Assembly: GCF_003751305.1 (NCBI RefSeq)
Contig: NZ_RJKV01000001.1
Location: 124,001 to 188,000 of the forward strand
Length of the DNA stretch: 64,000 nucleotides
Source of the DNA: Stenotrophomonas rhizophila
GTDB taxonomy: Bacteria > Pseudomonadota > Gammaproteobacteria > Xanthomonadales > Xanthomonadaceae
Direction of reading: 5' to 3'
Shown here: positions 34,774 through 45,963 of the stretch, piece by piece
How the letters are laid out: each line of letters opens with the position of its first letter
Position numbering within the stretch: position 1 is the stretch's first letter
The notes under the pieces: generated by a model
What the model was told of the DNA's origin: nothing
The model's database searches: none
The model's input: the letters and a program-made list of their open reading frames with translations, nothing else
Translations under genes and position numbers: made by a program

Positions 34774-35334
34774 TCAGTAATGGGCACCGTTGATCTCTCC
34801 GTACTGGCGCAGGACCGCGCGTGCAGCGTCGCGCTCGATGTCGCGCACGACCTCGATGCCGCGCTTGTTGAGTTCGCCGATCCAGTCCGCCGGCAGCGGA
34901 CCCTCGTCGAACGGGGTGAGTTCTTCCACGTCCTGTGCGCTGGCACCGATCAGCAGCCGATCGATACCGGCCCAGATGGTGGCGCCGTAGCACTGGCAGC
35001 ACGGCTGCGAGGAGGTCGCCAGAGTGATCGGCGACAGCACATCGTTCAGGCGCGGGGTCTGCAGGCGCTGCTGGGCCAGCATGTAGGCCATGTTCTCGGC
35101 ATGCGCCAGCGAGGTCGTATGCGGGACCACGCGGTTCACGCCGGCGGCGATCACACGATGGTCCGGCCCAAACACCACGGCGCCGAACGGGCCGCCGGTC
35201 TGCGCCTCGACATTCAGGCGCGACAGTTCGATCGCCAGCGCGACCTTGTCGGCATCCTCGGGATAGACACGGCCCAGATCGATCTGGTCGTGGATCCAGG
35301 CGGGCAGGGTGAGATGGACTTGCGCGTACAGCAT
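34774..35334 (-). CDS. Cytidine/guanine deaminase-family nucleoside deaminase
   Basis: 186 residues. Zinc-site motifs are present as HAEN (SLAHAENMAYML, about 78-89) and PCCQCYGA (about 111-118), the H(A)E and PCxxC ligands of the deaminase superfamily. GGPFGAVVFGPDHRVIAAG resembles guanine deaminase and TadA-type proteins. Residues after 130 (IDRLLIGASAQDVEELTPFD) also recall GuaD-like enzymes. It probably deaminates a base or nucleoside in purine or pyrimidine salvage; the substrate is not certain. Confidence 0.75.
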   Translation of the reverse strand: MLYAQVHLTLPAWIHDQIDLGRVYPEDADKVALAIELSRLNVEAQTGGPFGAVVFGPDHRVIAAGVNRVVPHTTSLAHAENMAYMLAQQRLQTPRLNDVLSPITLATSSQPCCQCYGATIWAGIDRLLIGASAQDVEELTPFDEGPLPADWIGELNKRGIEVVRDIERDAARAVLRQYGEINGAHY

Positions 35335-35468
35335 CGGGACATGAACCTCTTCAAAGATGGAGCAGCGGCAGTGTATCGGGCCGCGCGTAGGGATGCCGTG
35401 CCCGCGCTGAACACGGCCACGCGCACGCCGGCGCAGGGCTGCGCCGGTCGCAGGGGAGCTGGAGCGCA

Positions 35469-35528
35469 GGCCCTGCCATGGCAGGGCCGCGTAGGTGACA
35501 TCGGGCGGCCGGTGCCTGGCACCGGCCG
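35469..35528. repeat. Two palindromes downstream of glnS
   Basis: GGCCCTGCCATGGCAGGGCC (35469-35488), followed by GCGTAGG, and CGGCCGGTGCC-T-GGCACCGGCCG (35506-35528). The second begins 8 bases beyond the glnS stop and could serve as its terminator; the first has a GTAG like the SMAG elements. Confidence 0.5.
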
Positions 35529-35536
35529 GGTGCAGC

Positions 35537-37285
<1,749 letters not shown>

Positions 37286-37322
37286 GATGCGCGGTCGCAG
37301 TTAAAAGGCAGAAAGACCAACA

Positions 37323-37353
37323 GTTTAGCCTGTCGCAAGGCGACAGGCTAAAC
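37323..37353. other. Perfect hairpin upstream of glnS
   Basis: GTTTAGCCTGTCG, loop CAAGG, CGACAGGCTAAAC: a 13-base perfect stem 38 bases before the glnS ATG, next to a REP-type repeat. In the glnS 5' leader it could affect expression; it may also terminate a transcript arriving from the right. No T tract. Confidence 0.55.
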
Positions 37354-37354
37354 G

Positions 37355-37380
37355 GGTAGGTGCCGACCGTTGGTCGGCAC
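37355..37380 (+). repeat. SMAG/REP palindrome
   Basis: GGTAGGTGCCGACCGTTGG then TCGGCAC; GTAG head followed by the GCCGACC/GGTCGGC stem. A partial GTGGGTCGGCACGCC follows at about 37415-37430. Confidence 0.7.
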
Positions 37381-37476
37381 GCCTTCCGCAGGCCGGCACC
37401 ACCCGGCCCCTTCGGTGGGTCGGCACGCCTTCAGCCCCCGGGCGTATGCTGGGCCCATGCCCTCCGGAGCCGCCCC

Positions 37477-37743
37477 ATGCACGTGATCTACCAGGCCGAC
37501 AACCTGTTCGACGCCCATCTGGTCAAACACGCCCTGGAGGACGCCGGCATCCCCGCCTTCGTCTTCGGCGAATCGCTGCTGGGCGGCATGGGCGAGCTCC
37601 CGCTGTTCGGCGTCCTGCGCGTGTGCGTCCCCGATCTGGCCCGTCCTGAAGCGGAAGACATCGTCGCCCAGCTGGACTTGGGCGCGGCCCCGGACGACCC
37701 CATATTGGACGGAGACGAAAGCGCCGGCCTGTTGCCGGCCTAG
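37477..37743 (+). CDS. DUF2007 putative signal-transducing protein
   Basis: 88 residues from the ATG at 37477. MHVIYQADNLFDAHLVKHAL, EDAGIPAFVFGESLLGGMGE and the VCVPDLARPEAEDIVAQL end match DUF2007, a small ferredoxin-like-fold protein related to PII-type domains. Function unknown; often found beside stress or repair genes. It ends 9 bases before msrA on the same strand, so the two are probably co-transcribed. Confidence 0.85.
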   Translation: MHVIYQADNLFDAHLVKHALEDAGIPAFVFGESLLGGMGELPLFGVLRVCVPDLARPEAEDIVAQLDLGAAPDDPILDGDESAGLLPA

Positions 37744-37752
37744 GAGAACGCC

Positions 37753-38427
<675 letters not shown>

Positions 38428-38437
38428 GAGCGGAGAA

Positions 38438-38462
38438 AGCCGACCAACGGTCGGCTCTACCA
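38438..38462 (-). repeat. SMAG/REP palindrome
   Basis: AGCCGACCAACGGTCGGCT followed by CTACC, 10 bases after the msrA stop; same stem core as the copies at 16919, 37355 and 45882. Confidence 0.65.
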
Positions 38463-38547
38463 CGTCTAGCAGACAGCCCTAGGCTCGCCGCGCTACTGCT
38501 CTCCCCAACGCACCACCCACACCGCGCCAACCCCAACGAAAGTGAGC

Positions 38548-38565
38548 CGTTGCCGTTGCCGTTGC
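38548..38565. repeat. Short tandem hexamer repeat
   Basis: CGTTGC repeated three times, then CGTACG, between msrA and the terminator. A simple-sequence tract of the same period (TCGCTT) lies at 8632-8649. Confidence 0.6.
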
Positions 38566-38581
38566 CGTACGCGCCAAAAAC

Positions 38582-38609
38582 AAAAGGCCCCGCATGAGCG
38601 GGGCCTTTT
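38582..38609. terminator. Bidirectional rho-independent terminator, msrA/tal
   Basis: AAAAGGCCCCGC, loop ATGA, GCGGGGCCTTTT. A runs on the left and T runs on the right make it work for both convergent genes. Confidence 0.92.
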
Positions 38610-38636
38610 GTCGTGCAGCCATCCACCCGCCAGCGC

Positions 38637-39599
38637 TTACAGCCGCTCGCGGATCGTCTGCCGCAACGCCTCCAGATCCTTGGCGAACGCATCGATACCG
38701 CTGGCCAGCTTCTCCGTTGCCATCGGATCGGCCGCCAGATCCGCCGCAAACCGCGCCCCATCGATCGGCGTCACCTGCACCGACTCGGCCGCACCTGCCA
38801 CCAGCCTGCGCGGCAGCGCACCGTGATCGGCGTCCAGCTTTTCCAGCAGATCCGGCGAAATCGTCAGGCGATCGCAGCCTGCCAGCGCCTCGATCTGCGC
38901 CGTCGAACGGAACGACGCGCCCATCACCACCGTCGGCGAACCGCGGCGCTTGAACTCGGCATAGACGCCGCGCACGAACACCACACCCGGGTCTTCATCG
39001 ATGGTCGCCGGCGCCTGCCCGTTGGCCACGTACCAATCCAGGATGCGGCCCACGAACGGCGAAATCAGGAATGCCCCGGCCTCACTGCAGGCCAGGGCCT
39101 GGGTCGGATTGAAGATCAGCGTCAGGTTGCAGTCGATCCCCTCGGCCTGCAGCTGACGCGCCGCTTCCACGCCTTCCCAGGTCGCCGCGATCTTGATCAG
39201 CACCTTGCTGCGCGGCACACCGGCCGCCTCGTACATCGCGATGAACTGGCGCGCCTTGGCCACCGTCGCCGCCGTATCGTGGGCCTGGTCCGCATCGACC
39301 TCGGTCGAGACACGGCCCGGCACCAGCGTACTGAGCAGCGTACCCACGCCCACGGTCAGCCGATCGGCCACCGCGTGCACGATGGTCTCGCGCTCACCGG
39401 CCTGCTCACGACCCCAGGCCAGCGCCTTCTCGATCAGATCGGCATACACCGGCAGATCCAGCGCCTTCTTCACCAGGGTGGGATTGGTCGTGCAATCGAC
39501 CGGCTTCAAACGCTTGATCGCCTCGTAATCGCCGGTATCGGCAACTACCACGGACAGATCACGCAACTGGGAGAGTTTTGACGGCGAAACGGTGCTCAT
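38637..39599 (-). CDS. tal: Transaldolase
   Basis: 320 residues, class I long form close to E. coli TalB (317). [20 protein letters not shown] then TNPTLV opens it; the Schiff-base Lys is in [13 protein letters not shown] (about 130-142); [15 protein letters not shown] and FVGRILDWY follow. It exchanges three-carbon units between sedoheptulose 7-phosphate and glyceraldehyde 3-phosphate in the pentose phosphate pathway. Same strand as rnk and oxyR upstream, 52 bases after rnk. Confidence 0.96.
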   Translation of the reverse strand: MSTVSPSKLSQLRDLSVVVADTGDYEAIKRLKPVDCTTNPTLVKKALDLPVYADLIEKALAWGREQAGERETIVHAVADRLTVGVGTLLSTLVPGRVSTEVDADQAHDTAATVAKARQFIAMYEAAGVPRSKVLIKIAATWEGVEAARQLQAEGIDCNLTLIFNPTQALACSEAGAFLISPFVGRILDWYVANGQAPATIDEDPGVVFVRGVYAEFKRRGSPTVVMGASFRSTAQIEALAGCDRLTISPDLLEKLDADHGALPRRLVAGAAESVQVTPIDGARFAADLAADPMATEKLASGIDAFAKDLEALRQTIRERL

Positions 39600-39651
39600 T
39601 GCAACTCCTGGTACAAACGGTGGAGCCTGCGCGGATCGCAGCAGGCAGGGG

Positions 39652-40059
39652 TCAGGCGTGAGACGCGTGGTGAACGGCGGTCACGCGCAGGCGCAGCTTA
39701 CGGCCACCCGGGGCGTCCCAGTCCATGGTCTGGCCAACCGACAGGCCCAGCAGGGCAGTGCCCACCGGTGCAAGGATCGAGACCTTGCCCTGTTCAACAT
39801 CGGCTTCGCGCGGATAGACCAGCGTCAGCACGTGTTTCTCGTTCTGCAGCTCATCTTCGCATTCCACGCGCGAATGCATCATGACGGTGCCCTCGGGCAT
39901 CGCGTCCGGCGCCACAACGGTCGCACGGTTGAGTTCCTGGGCCAGGGCGAGCGCGGCAGGCGTCTGCGCCACGGCGGGGGATTCGAGCATGGCATCCAGG
40001 CGGTCCATGTCGTGGCTTGAAACGATGATCGAAGGGGGCAGTCCGCTGGAAGTGGACAT
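39652..40059 (-). CDS. rnk: Regulator of nucleoside diphosphate kinase (GreA/GreB C-terminal fold)
   Basis: 135 residues, the usual length. [16 protein letters not shown] near the start and the C-terminal FKBP-like GreA/GreB domain: [20 protein letters not shown] then [20 protein letters not shown], and a final [14 protein letters not shown]. Rnk binds RNA polymerase and competes with Gre factors but lacks the long coiled coil. It lies between oxyR and tal on the same strand. Confidence 0.9.
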   Translation of the reverse strand: MSTSSGLPPSIIVSSHDMDRLDAMLESPAVAQTPAALALAQELNRATVVAPDAMPEGTVMMHSRVECEDELQNEKHVLTLVYPREADVEQGKVSILAPVGTALLGLSVGQTMDWDAPGGRKLRLRVTAVHHASHA

Positions 40060-40196
40060 GGTGTAGCTCCTTGCGTGTGTGGAAGACCCAGTAAAAAGGC
40101 GGCGCCTGCTGGCACCGCCTCGTTCTATTGTGCTGACAATCGTAGGCGGATGCGACCCGTCCGGCGTATCGGCCCCGCCGGACAGTTCAGTCCGGC

Positions 40197-41153
40197 TCAG
40201 CCTGCGCGGGCGCTGCGTGTCTCACCGGCACCCGGGACATCAGTGGTTTCCAACGCAAACAGGCCCTGCGGCAGCCGTTTGAACTGCTGGGCCAGCTGCT
40301 CCAGGAAACCCGTCATCGCCGAACTGCGGCGCCAGGCCATCGCGATGCGGCGGCTGGGGCGGTCATCGCCGCTGAAATCCAGCAGGCGGATGTTCTCCGA
40401 ACGCGGCACCGGCGGCTTGACCGAGAGCGTCGGCAGCAGGGTGATGCCCACATCGGCGGCCACCATCTGCCGCAGCGTTTCCAGGCTGGTCGCGCGGAAC
40501 TCGGATTTTTCGTTGGCGCCGAACAGCCGGCAGACCGCCAACGCCTGGTCGCGCAGGCAATGCCCGTCTTCGAGCAGCAGCAGTTTCTGCGAGGACAGCT
40601 CCTGCACGTCCAGATGCTGGCGGCGTGCCAGTGGATGCTGCCCGGACACGGCCAGCAGGAAGGGCTCCTCGAACAGGAATTCCGCATGCAGCTGGTCATC
40701 GTCCAGCGGCAGCGCCAACAACGCTGCATCCAGCTTGCCTTCGCGCAGTCGCGCCAGCAGCTCGTCGCTCTTTTCCTCGACCAGCAGCAGCTCCAGCTGC
40801 GGGAAACGTTCGCGGATGTTGGGAATCACATGCGGCAACAGGTACGGCCCGAGCGTGGGGAAGATCCCCAGCCGCACCGTGCCGGCTTCCGGATCGCGGC
40901 TGCGCCGCGCCGCTTCCTTCATCTGCTCCACCTCGGCCACGATGGTGCGGGCACGCGCGGCCGCTTCCACCCCGGCCGGGGTCAGCATGACCTTGCGCGG
41001 TGCGCGCTCCACCAGCGGCAGACCCAGCTCGTCCTCGAGCTTGCGGATCTGGGTGGACAGGGTGGGCTGGCTGACGAAGCAGGCCGCAGCCGCCTTGCCG
41101 AAATGGCGGTGGTCGGCCAGCGCCACCAGATACTTCAAATCACGTAGGTTCAT
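40197..41153 (-). CDS. oxyR: Hydrogen-peroxide sensor OxyR (LysR family)
   Basis: 318 residues. The N-terminal LysR helix-turn-helix is NLRDLKYLVALADHRHFGKA then ACFVSQPTLSTQI. The redox pair is clear in LLLLEDGHCLRDQALAVC, two Cys nine residues apart (Cys199 and Cys208 in E. coli), which separates OxyR from other LysR regulators. Oxidised OxyR activates peroxide-defence genes. It follows ahpF on the same strand, as in Xanthomonas, and an OxyR-like palindrome precedes ahpC at 43647. Confidence 0.95.
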   Translation of the reverse strand: MNLRDLKYLVALADHRHFGKAAAACFVSQPTLSTQIRKLEDELGLPLVERAPRKVMLTPAGVEAAARARTIVAEVEQMKEAARRSRDPEAGTVRLGIFPTLGPYLLPHVIPNIRERFPQLELLLVEEKSDELLARLREGKLDAALLALPLDDDQLHAEFLFEEPFLLAVSGQHPLARRQHLDVQELSSQKLLLLEDGHCLRDQALAVCRLFGANEKSEFRATSLETLRQMVAADVGITLLPTLSVKPPVPRSENIRLLDFSGDDRPSRRIAMAWRRSSAMTGFLEQLAQQFKRLPQGLFALETTDVPGAGETRSARAG

Positions 41154-41244
41154 TTCCTTGGACCTCTCACGGTAATGGACCGGGTGATGGCGTGGCTTAC
41201 CCAGCAGACAGACAGGGTTCCCGGCGAACCGGGAACCGGACGTT

Positions 41245-42837
41245 TCAGGCAGCTTCGGCGACAGCGCCGCTGCTCTTGGGAACGGAGGTTCGGATCAGGT
41301 GATCAAAGGCGCTCAGTGCCGCAGTGGAACCGGCGCCCATCGCGATGACGATCTGCTTGTACGGAACGGTCGTGCAATCGCCTGCGGCGAAGACACCCGG
41401 CACGCTGGTCTGGCCGCGGTCGTCGATCAGGATCTCGCCACGCGGTGACAGCGCCACCGTGTCCTTCAACCATTCGGTATTCGGCAGAAGACCGATCTGC
41501 ACGAAGATGCCTTCCAGTTCCACCCGGTGCGAATCGCCCCCGACGCGGTCCTGGTAGACCAGGCCCGTCACCTTCTGGCCATCGCCCAGCACTTCCTGGG
41601 TCAGGGCGCTGGTGATGATGGTGACGTTGCCCAGACTGCGCAGCTTCTTCTGCAGTACTTCATCGGCGCGCAGTTTGTCATCAAATTCCAGAAGGGTCAC
41701 ATGCGTCACCAGACCCGCCAGATCGATCGCTGCTTCCACGCCGGAGTTGCCACCGCCGATCACCGCCACGCGCTTGCCCTTGAACAACGGACCGTCGCAA
41801 TGCGGGCAGTACGCCACGCCCTTGTTGCGGTACTGATCTTCGCCGGGCACGTTCATCTGGCGCCAGCGCGCACCGGTGGACAGGATCACCGAGCGCGACT
41901 TCAGCGACGCGCCGTTGTCCAGTTTGATCTCGACCAGGCCGTCATCGCCGGCGGGGACCAGCGCGGTGGCGCGCTGCAGGTTCATGATGTCCACCTCGTA
42001 CTCGCGCACGTGCTGTTCCAGCGCGGCGGCCAGCTTCGGACCTTCGGTCTCCGTGACGGAGATGAAGTTCTCGATCGCCATCGTATCCAGCACCTGGCCA
42101 CCGAAACGTTCAGCGGCAACACCGGTGCGGATGCCCTTGCGTGCGGCATAGATCGCCGCGGCCGCACCGGCCGGGCCACCGCCGACCACCAGCACATCGA
42201 AGGCCGCCTTGGCACTGAGCTTTTCGGCATCGCGCTTGCTGCTGCCGGTGTCGAGCTTGGCCACGATCTGCTCCAGCGACATCCGACCCTGATCGAACAC
42301 TTCGCCGTTGAGGTACACGGTCGGCACGGACATGATCTGGCGCGCTTCGACCTCGGCCGGGAACAGGCCGCCGTCGATCGCGACGTGGTGGATGCGCGGG
42401 TTCAGCACGGCAGCCAGGTTCAGTGCCTGGACCACGTCCGGGCAGTTCTGGCAGGACAGCGAGAAGTAGGTTTCGAACCGGTACTCGCCCTCCAGGTTGC
42501 GCACCTGCTCGATCACCTCGGCGGTGGCCTTGGAGGGGTGACCACCCACCTGCAGCAGCGCCAGCACCAGCGAGGTGAACTCATGGCCCATCGGCAGGCC
42601 GGCGAAGGCCAGGTGGATGTCCTGGCCCGGCGTGGTGAGCGCGAACGAGGGCGTGCGCTCGCTGCTGTCGCGGCGTACCTCCAGGCGGATCTGCGTGGAG
42701 AGCGTAGTCAGCGTGTCCAGCAGCTCGAGCATCTCCTGCGACTTGGCGCCGTCATCCGCGTGCGCCGTGATCTGGATCGGACGGGTGACACGTTCCAGAT
42801 AGGTCTTCAGCTGGGACTGGAGGTTGGCATCCAACAT
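41245..42837 (-). CDS. ahpF: Alkyl hydroperoxide reductase subunit F
   Basis: 530 residues from the ATG at 42837 with AAGGAG upstream (E. coli 521). The N-terminal tandem thioredoxin folds hold the second CxxC as SCQNCPDV (about 128-135). The FAD/NADH part has [19 protein letters not shown] then [15 protein letters not shown], whose CPHC is the thioredoxin-reductase-like active disulfide, and a final [18 protein letters not shown]. It passes electrons from NADH to AhpC. Lies between ahpC and oxyR on the same strand. Confidence 0.97.
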   Translation of the reverse strand: MLDANLQSQLKTYLERVTRPIQITAHADDGAKSQEMLELLDTLTTLSTQIRLEVRRDSSERTPSFALTTPGQDIHLAFAGLPMGHEFTSLVLALLQVGGHPSKATAEVIEQVRNLEGEYRFETYFSLSCQNCPDVVQALNLAAVLNPRIHHVAIDGGLFPAEVEARQIMSVPTVYLNGEVFDQGRMSLEQIVAKLDTGSSKRDAEKLSAKAAFDVLVVGGGPAGAAAAIYAARKGIRTGVAAERFGGQVLDTMAIENFISVTETEGPKLAAALEQHVREYEVDIMNLQRATALVPAGDDGLVEIKLDNGASLKSRSVILSTGARWRQMNVPGEDQYRNKGVAYCPHCDGPLFKGKRVAVIGGGNSGVEAAIDLAGLVTHVTLLEFDDKLRADEVLQKKLRSLGNVTIITSALTQEVLGDGQKVTGLVYQDRVGGDSHRVELEGIFVQIGLLPNTEWLKDTVALSPRGEILIDDRGQTSVPGVFAAGDCTTVPYKQIVIAMGAGSTAALSAFDHLIRTSVPKSSGAVAEAA

Positions 42838-42902
42838 CGAAAAACTCCTTGAATCAGGCAAGGGGACAGCGTCGACGCACCCCGCGGGTGCATCTGCGCG
42901 AC

Positions 42903-42955
42903 ATGGGGGTGAACCGAAACCGGCGCGTGGGGCACCGGCTTGGGTTCACCCCCAT
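42903..42955 (-). terminator. Long stem-loop between ahpC and ahpF
   Basis: ATGGGGGTGAACC (42903-42915) and GGTTCACCCCCAT (42943-42955) form a perfect 13-base stem; a smaller GC-rich stem can form in the loop. Its place suggests partial termination or mRNA stabilisation, giving more AhpC than AhpF. Confidence 0.6.
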
Positions 42956-42988
42956 CCCCGGCGGACGGGGATGGGGATGAGGAGCAGC

Positions 42989-43552
42989 TTAGATCTTGCC
43001 GACCAGGTCAAGCGACGGGGTCAGGGTCTTTTCGCCTTCCTTCCACTTGGCCGGGCACACCTGGTTCGGGTTGGCGGCGGTGAACTGGGCAGCCTTCAGC
43101 TTGCGCAGGGTCTCGGAGACGTCACGGGCGATCTCGTTGGAGTGGATCTCCAGGGTCTTGATCACGCCTTCCGGGTTGATGATGAAGGTGCCGCGCAGGG
43201 CCAGGCCTTCTTCGGCAATGTGCACGCCGAAGGCGTTGGTCAGCTGGTGGGTCGGATCGCCGACCAGCGGGAACTGGGCCTTGCCGACGGCCGGCGAGGT
43301 TTCGTGCCACACCTTGTGCGAGAAGTGCGTGTCGGTGGTGACGATGTAGACCTCGGCGCCAGCCTTCTGGAACTCGGCGTAATGATCGGCGGCGTCTTCA
43401 ATCTCGGTCGGGCAGTTGAAGGTGAACGCGGCCGGCATGAAGATCAGCACGGACCAGTGACCCTTCAGGGTGCTGTCGGAGACCTTGATGAACTCGCCGT
43501 TCTGGTAGGCGTTGGCTTCGAACGGCTGGATCTGGGTGTTGATGAGCGACAT
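42989..43552 (-). CDS. ahpC: Alkyl hydroperoxide reductase subunit C (peroxiredoxin)
   Basis: 187 residues, identical in length to E. coli AhpC. Peroxidatic Cys47 in AAFTFNCPTEIEDAA, resolving Cys near 166 in NQVCPAKWKEG, and the C-terminal GGxG/YF-type region. It reduces hydrogen peroxide and organic hydroperoxides and is re-reduced by AhpF. Start at the ATG at 43552 with AGAGGAA upstream. Upstream DNA contains an OxyR-type palindrome. Confidence 0.97.
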   Translation of the reverse strand: MSLINTQIQPFEANAYQNGEFIKVSDSTLKGHWSVLIFMPAAFTFNCPTEIEDAADHYAEFQKAGAEVYIVTTDTHFSHKVWHETSPAVGKAQFPLVGDPTHQLTNAFGVHIAEEGLALRGTFIINPEGVIKTLEIHSNEIARDVSETLRKLKAAQFTAANPNQVCPAKWKEGEKTLTPSLDLVGKI

Positions 43553-43638
43553 CGTTGTTCCTCTTGGTGAAAGGGGTGGGTGAAGCGACCAACACAGGTT
43601 AGCGGCTCCGTTCCCATAAGGACAATCCATTGATTGCA

Positions 43639-43662
43639 TCTATACGATAGTCAAAGACTATC
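43639..43662 (-). promoter_or_regulatory. OxyR-like operator and -10 box of ahpC
   Basis: GATAG-TCAAAGA-CTATC at 43646-43662 matches one ATAG-N7-CTAT half of the OxyR binding pattern exactly; the second half is not conserved. On the minus strand TATAGA (43644-43639) directly follows and could be the -10 box, which would put the palindrome over the -35 region, typical of OxyR activation. The rest of the gap to 43978 holds no gene that I can support; a TACACT near 43945 may serve prmC. Confidence 0.65.
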
Positions 43663-43978
43663 AATATGGTCTGATCCTGCGATGAATGGTGATCGCCAGA
43701 TCCGTCAGAACCGTTGCAGCGCAGTGACCGGAGCGCCTGCGGCGGTGATCGGCTCAATAGCCTGCGCTTATCCGGGCAGCGGGCAACCTGAACGCTGAAG
43801 GCACCTACCGCGCCGGCGTTCGGTGAAATCCGGGGGAAATCGATAGCGATCGAAAATGTAGATGTGAGTTGTGATGGTCGGATTCAATCGCGCGGGGGCG
43901 TGGCAGGCCGTTTTTTCCCGACCGATCCTGGCGGTGGCGTGCACTACACTGCGGCCCCTGCCGCTGCTCCGCCCCGCC

Positions 43979-44827
43979 ATGACCGCCGCCCCGCCAGACG
44001 TCCGCCAGTTGCTCGCCGATGCCGCCACCCGCCTGCCCGGCGTGGACGGCCGCCATGAGGCCGAACTGCTGCTGCTGCAGGTGCTGGAACGCGAGCGCAG
44101 CTGGCTGTTCGCGCATGCCACCGATCCGGTCGAGCCGGCGCAGGTGGCGGCCTTCGAGGCGCTGCTGGCCAAACGCCTGGCCGGTGAGCCGGTGGCGTAC
44201 CTGCTGGGCCGCCGCGGCTTCTGGACCCTGGATCTGGAGGTCAGCCCGGCCACCCTGATTCCGCGCCCGGAGACCGAGCTGCTGGTCGAGCTGGCGCTGG
44301 CACGGTTGCCCGAAGACACCACGCTGCGGGTCGCCGACCTTGGCACCGGCAGTGGCGCGATCGCGCTCGCGCTGGCCAGCGAACGGCCGCAGGCGCAGGT
44401 AGTGGCGACCGACCTCAGCGAGGCAGCCCTGGCGGTCGCCGCGCGCAACGCGCAGGGCCACGCACTGGGCAATGTCCGCTTCCGGCAGGGCGCGTGGTAC
44501 GCACCGCTGGCAGGCGAGCGCTTCGATCTGATCGCCACCAATCCACCGTACATCGCCAGCAACGACCCGCACCTGGTGCAGGGTGACCTGCGCTTCGAGC
44601 CGGCCACCGCGCTGGCCTCCGGTCTTGATGGGCTGGACGACATCCGGCTGATCATCGCCGGTGCAGCAGCACACCTGCTTCCCGGCGGCTGGCTGCTGAT
44701 CGAACACGGCTGGGACCAGGGCGAGGCGATCCGCGCGCTGCTGCGGGACGCCGGTTTCCAGTCGGTCGCCACCGAGCACGATCTGGAACAGCGCGACCGG
44801 GTGAGCCTGGGCTGTCTGCCGGCCTGA
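43979..44827 (+). CDS. prmC: Peptide chain release factor N5-glutamine methyltransferase
   Basis: 282 residues from the ATG at 43979. [20 protein letters not shown] then [11 protein letters not shown] marks the PrmC N-terminal domain; [16 protein letters not shown] is SAM motif I, and the catalytic NPPY motif is [13 protein letters not shown]. It methylates the GGQ glutamine of release factors RF1 and RF2. No prfA gene is next to it here, unlike E. coli. Confidence 0.95.
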   Translation: MTAAPPDVRQLLADAATRLPGVDGRHEAELLLLQVLERERSWLFAHATDPVEPAQVAAFEALLAKRLAGEPVAYLLGRRGFWTLDLEVSPATLIPRPETELLVELALARLPEDTTLRVADLGTGSGAIALALASERPQAQVVATDLSEAALAVAARNAQGHALGNVRFRQGAWYAPLAGERFDLIATNPPYIASNDPHLVQGDLRFEPATALASGLDGLDDIRLIIAGAAAHLLPGGWLLIEHGWDQGEAIRALLRDAGFQSVATEHDLEQRDRVSLGCLPA

Positions 44828-44858
44828 CGGCATGCCATCCCAGCGCTGACCCCGAGGC

Positions 44859-44864
44859 TAGAAT
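44859..44864 (+). promoter_or_regulatory. Putative -10 box of pip
   Basis: TAGAAT 65 bases before the pip ATG, after GAGGC; same pattern as the lgt promoter. A plausible TTG-type -35 is not evident. Confidence 0.35.
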
Positions 44865-44929
44865 GACCTGTCCACCGGGCCGCCGCGCAGCGTGATGCGG
44901 CGACTGTCATTCCACATGGAGTTTCTGTC

Positions 44930-45874
44930 ATGCGTACGCTGTATCCCGCCATCACCCCTTACGACCTCGGCACCCTGAAGGTCGATGACCGCCACACGCT
45001 GTACTTCGAGCAGTGCGGCAATCCCGACGGCAAGCCGGTGGTGATGCTGCACGGTGGCCCGGGCGGCGGCTGCAGCGACAAAATGCGCCAGTTCCACGAC
45101 CCGGCCAAGTACCGGATCATCCTGTTCGACCAGCGCGGTGCCGGCCGTTCCACGCCGCACGCGGACCTGGTCGACAACACTACCTGGGACCTGGTCGCCG
45201 ATATCGAGAAACTGCGTGAGCACCTCACGGTGGACCGCTGGCAGGTGTTCGGCGGCAGCTGGGGCTCGACCCTGGCGCTGGCCTACGCGCAGACCCACCC
45301 GCAGCGCGTGACCGAGCTGGTGCTGCGCGGCATCTTCATGCTGCGCCGCTGGGAGCTGGAGTGGTTCTACCAGGAAGGCGCCAACCGCCTGTTCCCGGAT
45401 GCGTGGGAGCACTACCTCAAGCCGATCCCGGCCGTGGAGCGCCACGACCTGATCTCGGCCTTCCACCGCCGCCTGACCAGCGACGACGAAGCCACCCGCC
45501 TGGCCGCGGCCAAGGCGTGGAGCGTGTGGGAAGGCGCGACCAGCTTCCTGCACGTGGACGACGACTTCGTGAACAGCCATCAGGACCCGCAGTTCGCGCT
45601 GGCCTTCGCCCGCATCGAGAACCACTACTTCGTCAACGGTGGCTTCTTCGAGGTGGAAGAACAGCTGCTGCGCGACGCGCACCGCATCGCCGATATCCCG
45701 GGCGTGATCGTGCACGGCCGCTACGACGTGGTCTGCCCGCTGCAGAGCGCGTGGGAGCTGCACAAGGCGTGGCCGAACTCGACGCTGGAGATCAGCCCGG
45801 CCTCGGGCCACTCCGCCTTCGAAGCGGAGAATGTCGACGCGCTGGTGCGGGCGACGGATCGTTTCGCGGGTTGA
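44930..45874 (+). CDS. pip: Proline iminopeptidase
   Basis: 314 residues, the usual size. Oxyanion-hole motif VVMLHGGPGGGCSDKMRQFH, nucleophile Ser110 in QVFGGSWGSTLALAYAQTH, acid Asp in VHGRYDVVCPL and base His in SPASGHSAFE. An alpha/beta hydrolase of family S33 that removes N-terminal proline from peptides in the cytosol; in Xanthomonas citri-type bacteria a close relative is well studied. Monocistronic; a REP repeat follows 8 bases on. Confidence 0.95.
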   Translation: MRTLYPAITPYDLGTLKVDDRHTLYFEQCGNPDGKPVVMLHGGPGGGCSDKMRQFHDPAKYRIILFDQRGAGRSTPHADLVDNTTWDLVADIEKLREHLTVDRWQVFGGSWGSTLALAYAQTHPQRVTELVLRGIFMLRRWELEWFYQEGANRLFPDAWEHYLKPIPAVERHDLISAFHRRLTSDDEATRLAAAKAWSVWEGATSFLHVDDDFVNSHQDPQFALAFARIENHYFVNGGFFEVEEQLLRDAHRIADIPGVIVHGRYDVVCPLQSAWELHKAWPNSTLEISPASGHSAFEAENVDALVRATDRFAG

Positions 45875-45881
45875 GGGAGGC

Positions 45882-45907
45882 GTGCCGACCAACGGTCGGC
45901 ACCTACC
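45882..45907 (-). repeat. SMAG/REP palindrome, first of a pair
   Basis: GTGCCGACCAACGGTCGGCAC then CTACC. Inverted relative to the copy at 37355. Confidence 0.7.
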
Positions 45908-45932
45908 GTGGCACCCGGTGATGTCGCGCGGT

Positions 45933-45955
45933 GGATCACGACCGTTGGTCGTGAT
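45933..45955 (+). repeat. REP-like palindrome, second of a pair
   Basis: GGATCACGACCGTTGGTCGT then GAT; stem ATCACGACC/GGTCGTGAT. The same ACGACC variant occurs at 59072. Confidence 0.6.
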
Positions 45956-45963
45956 GCGGCGGG

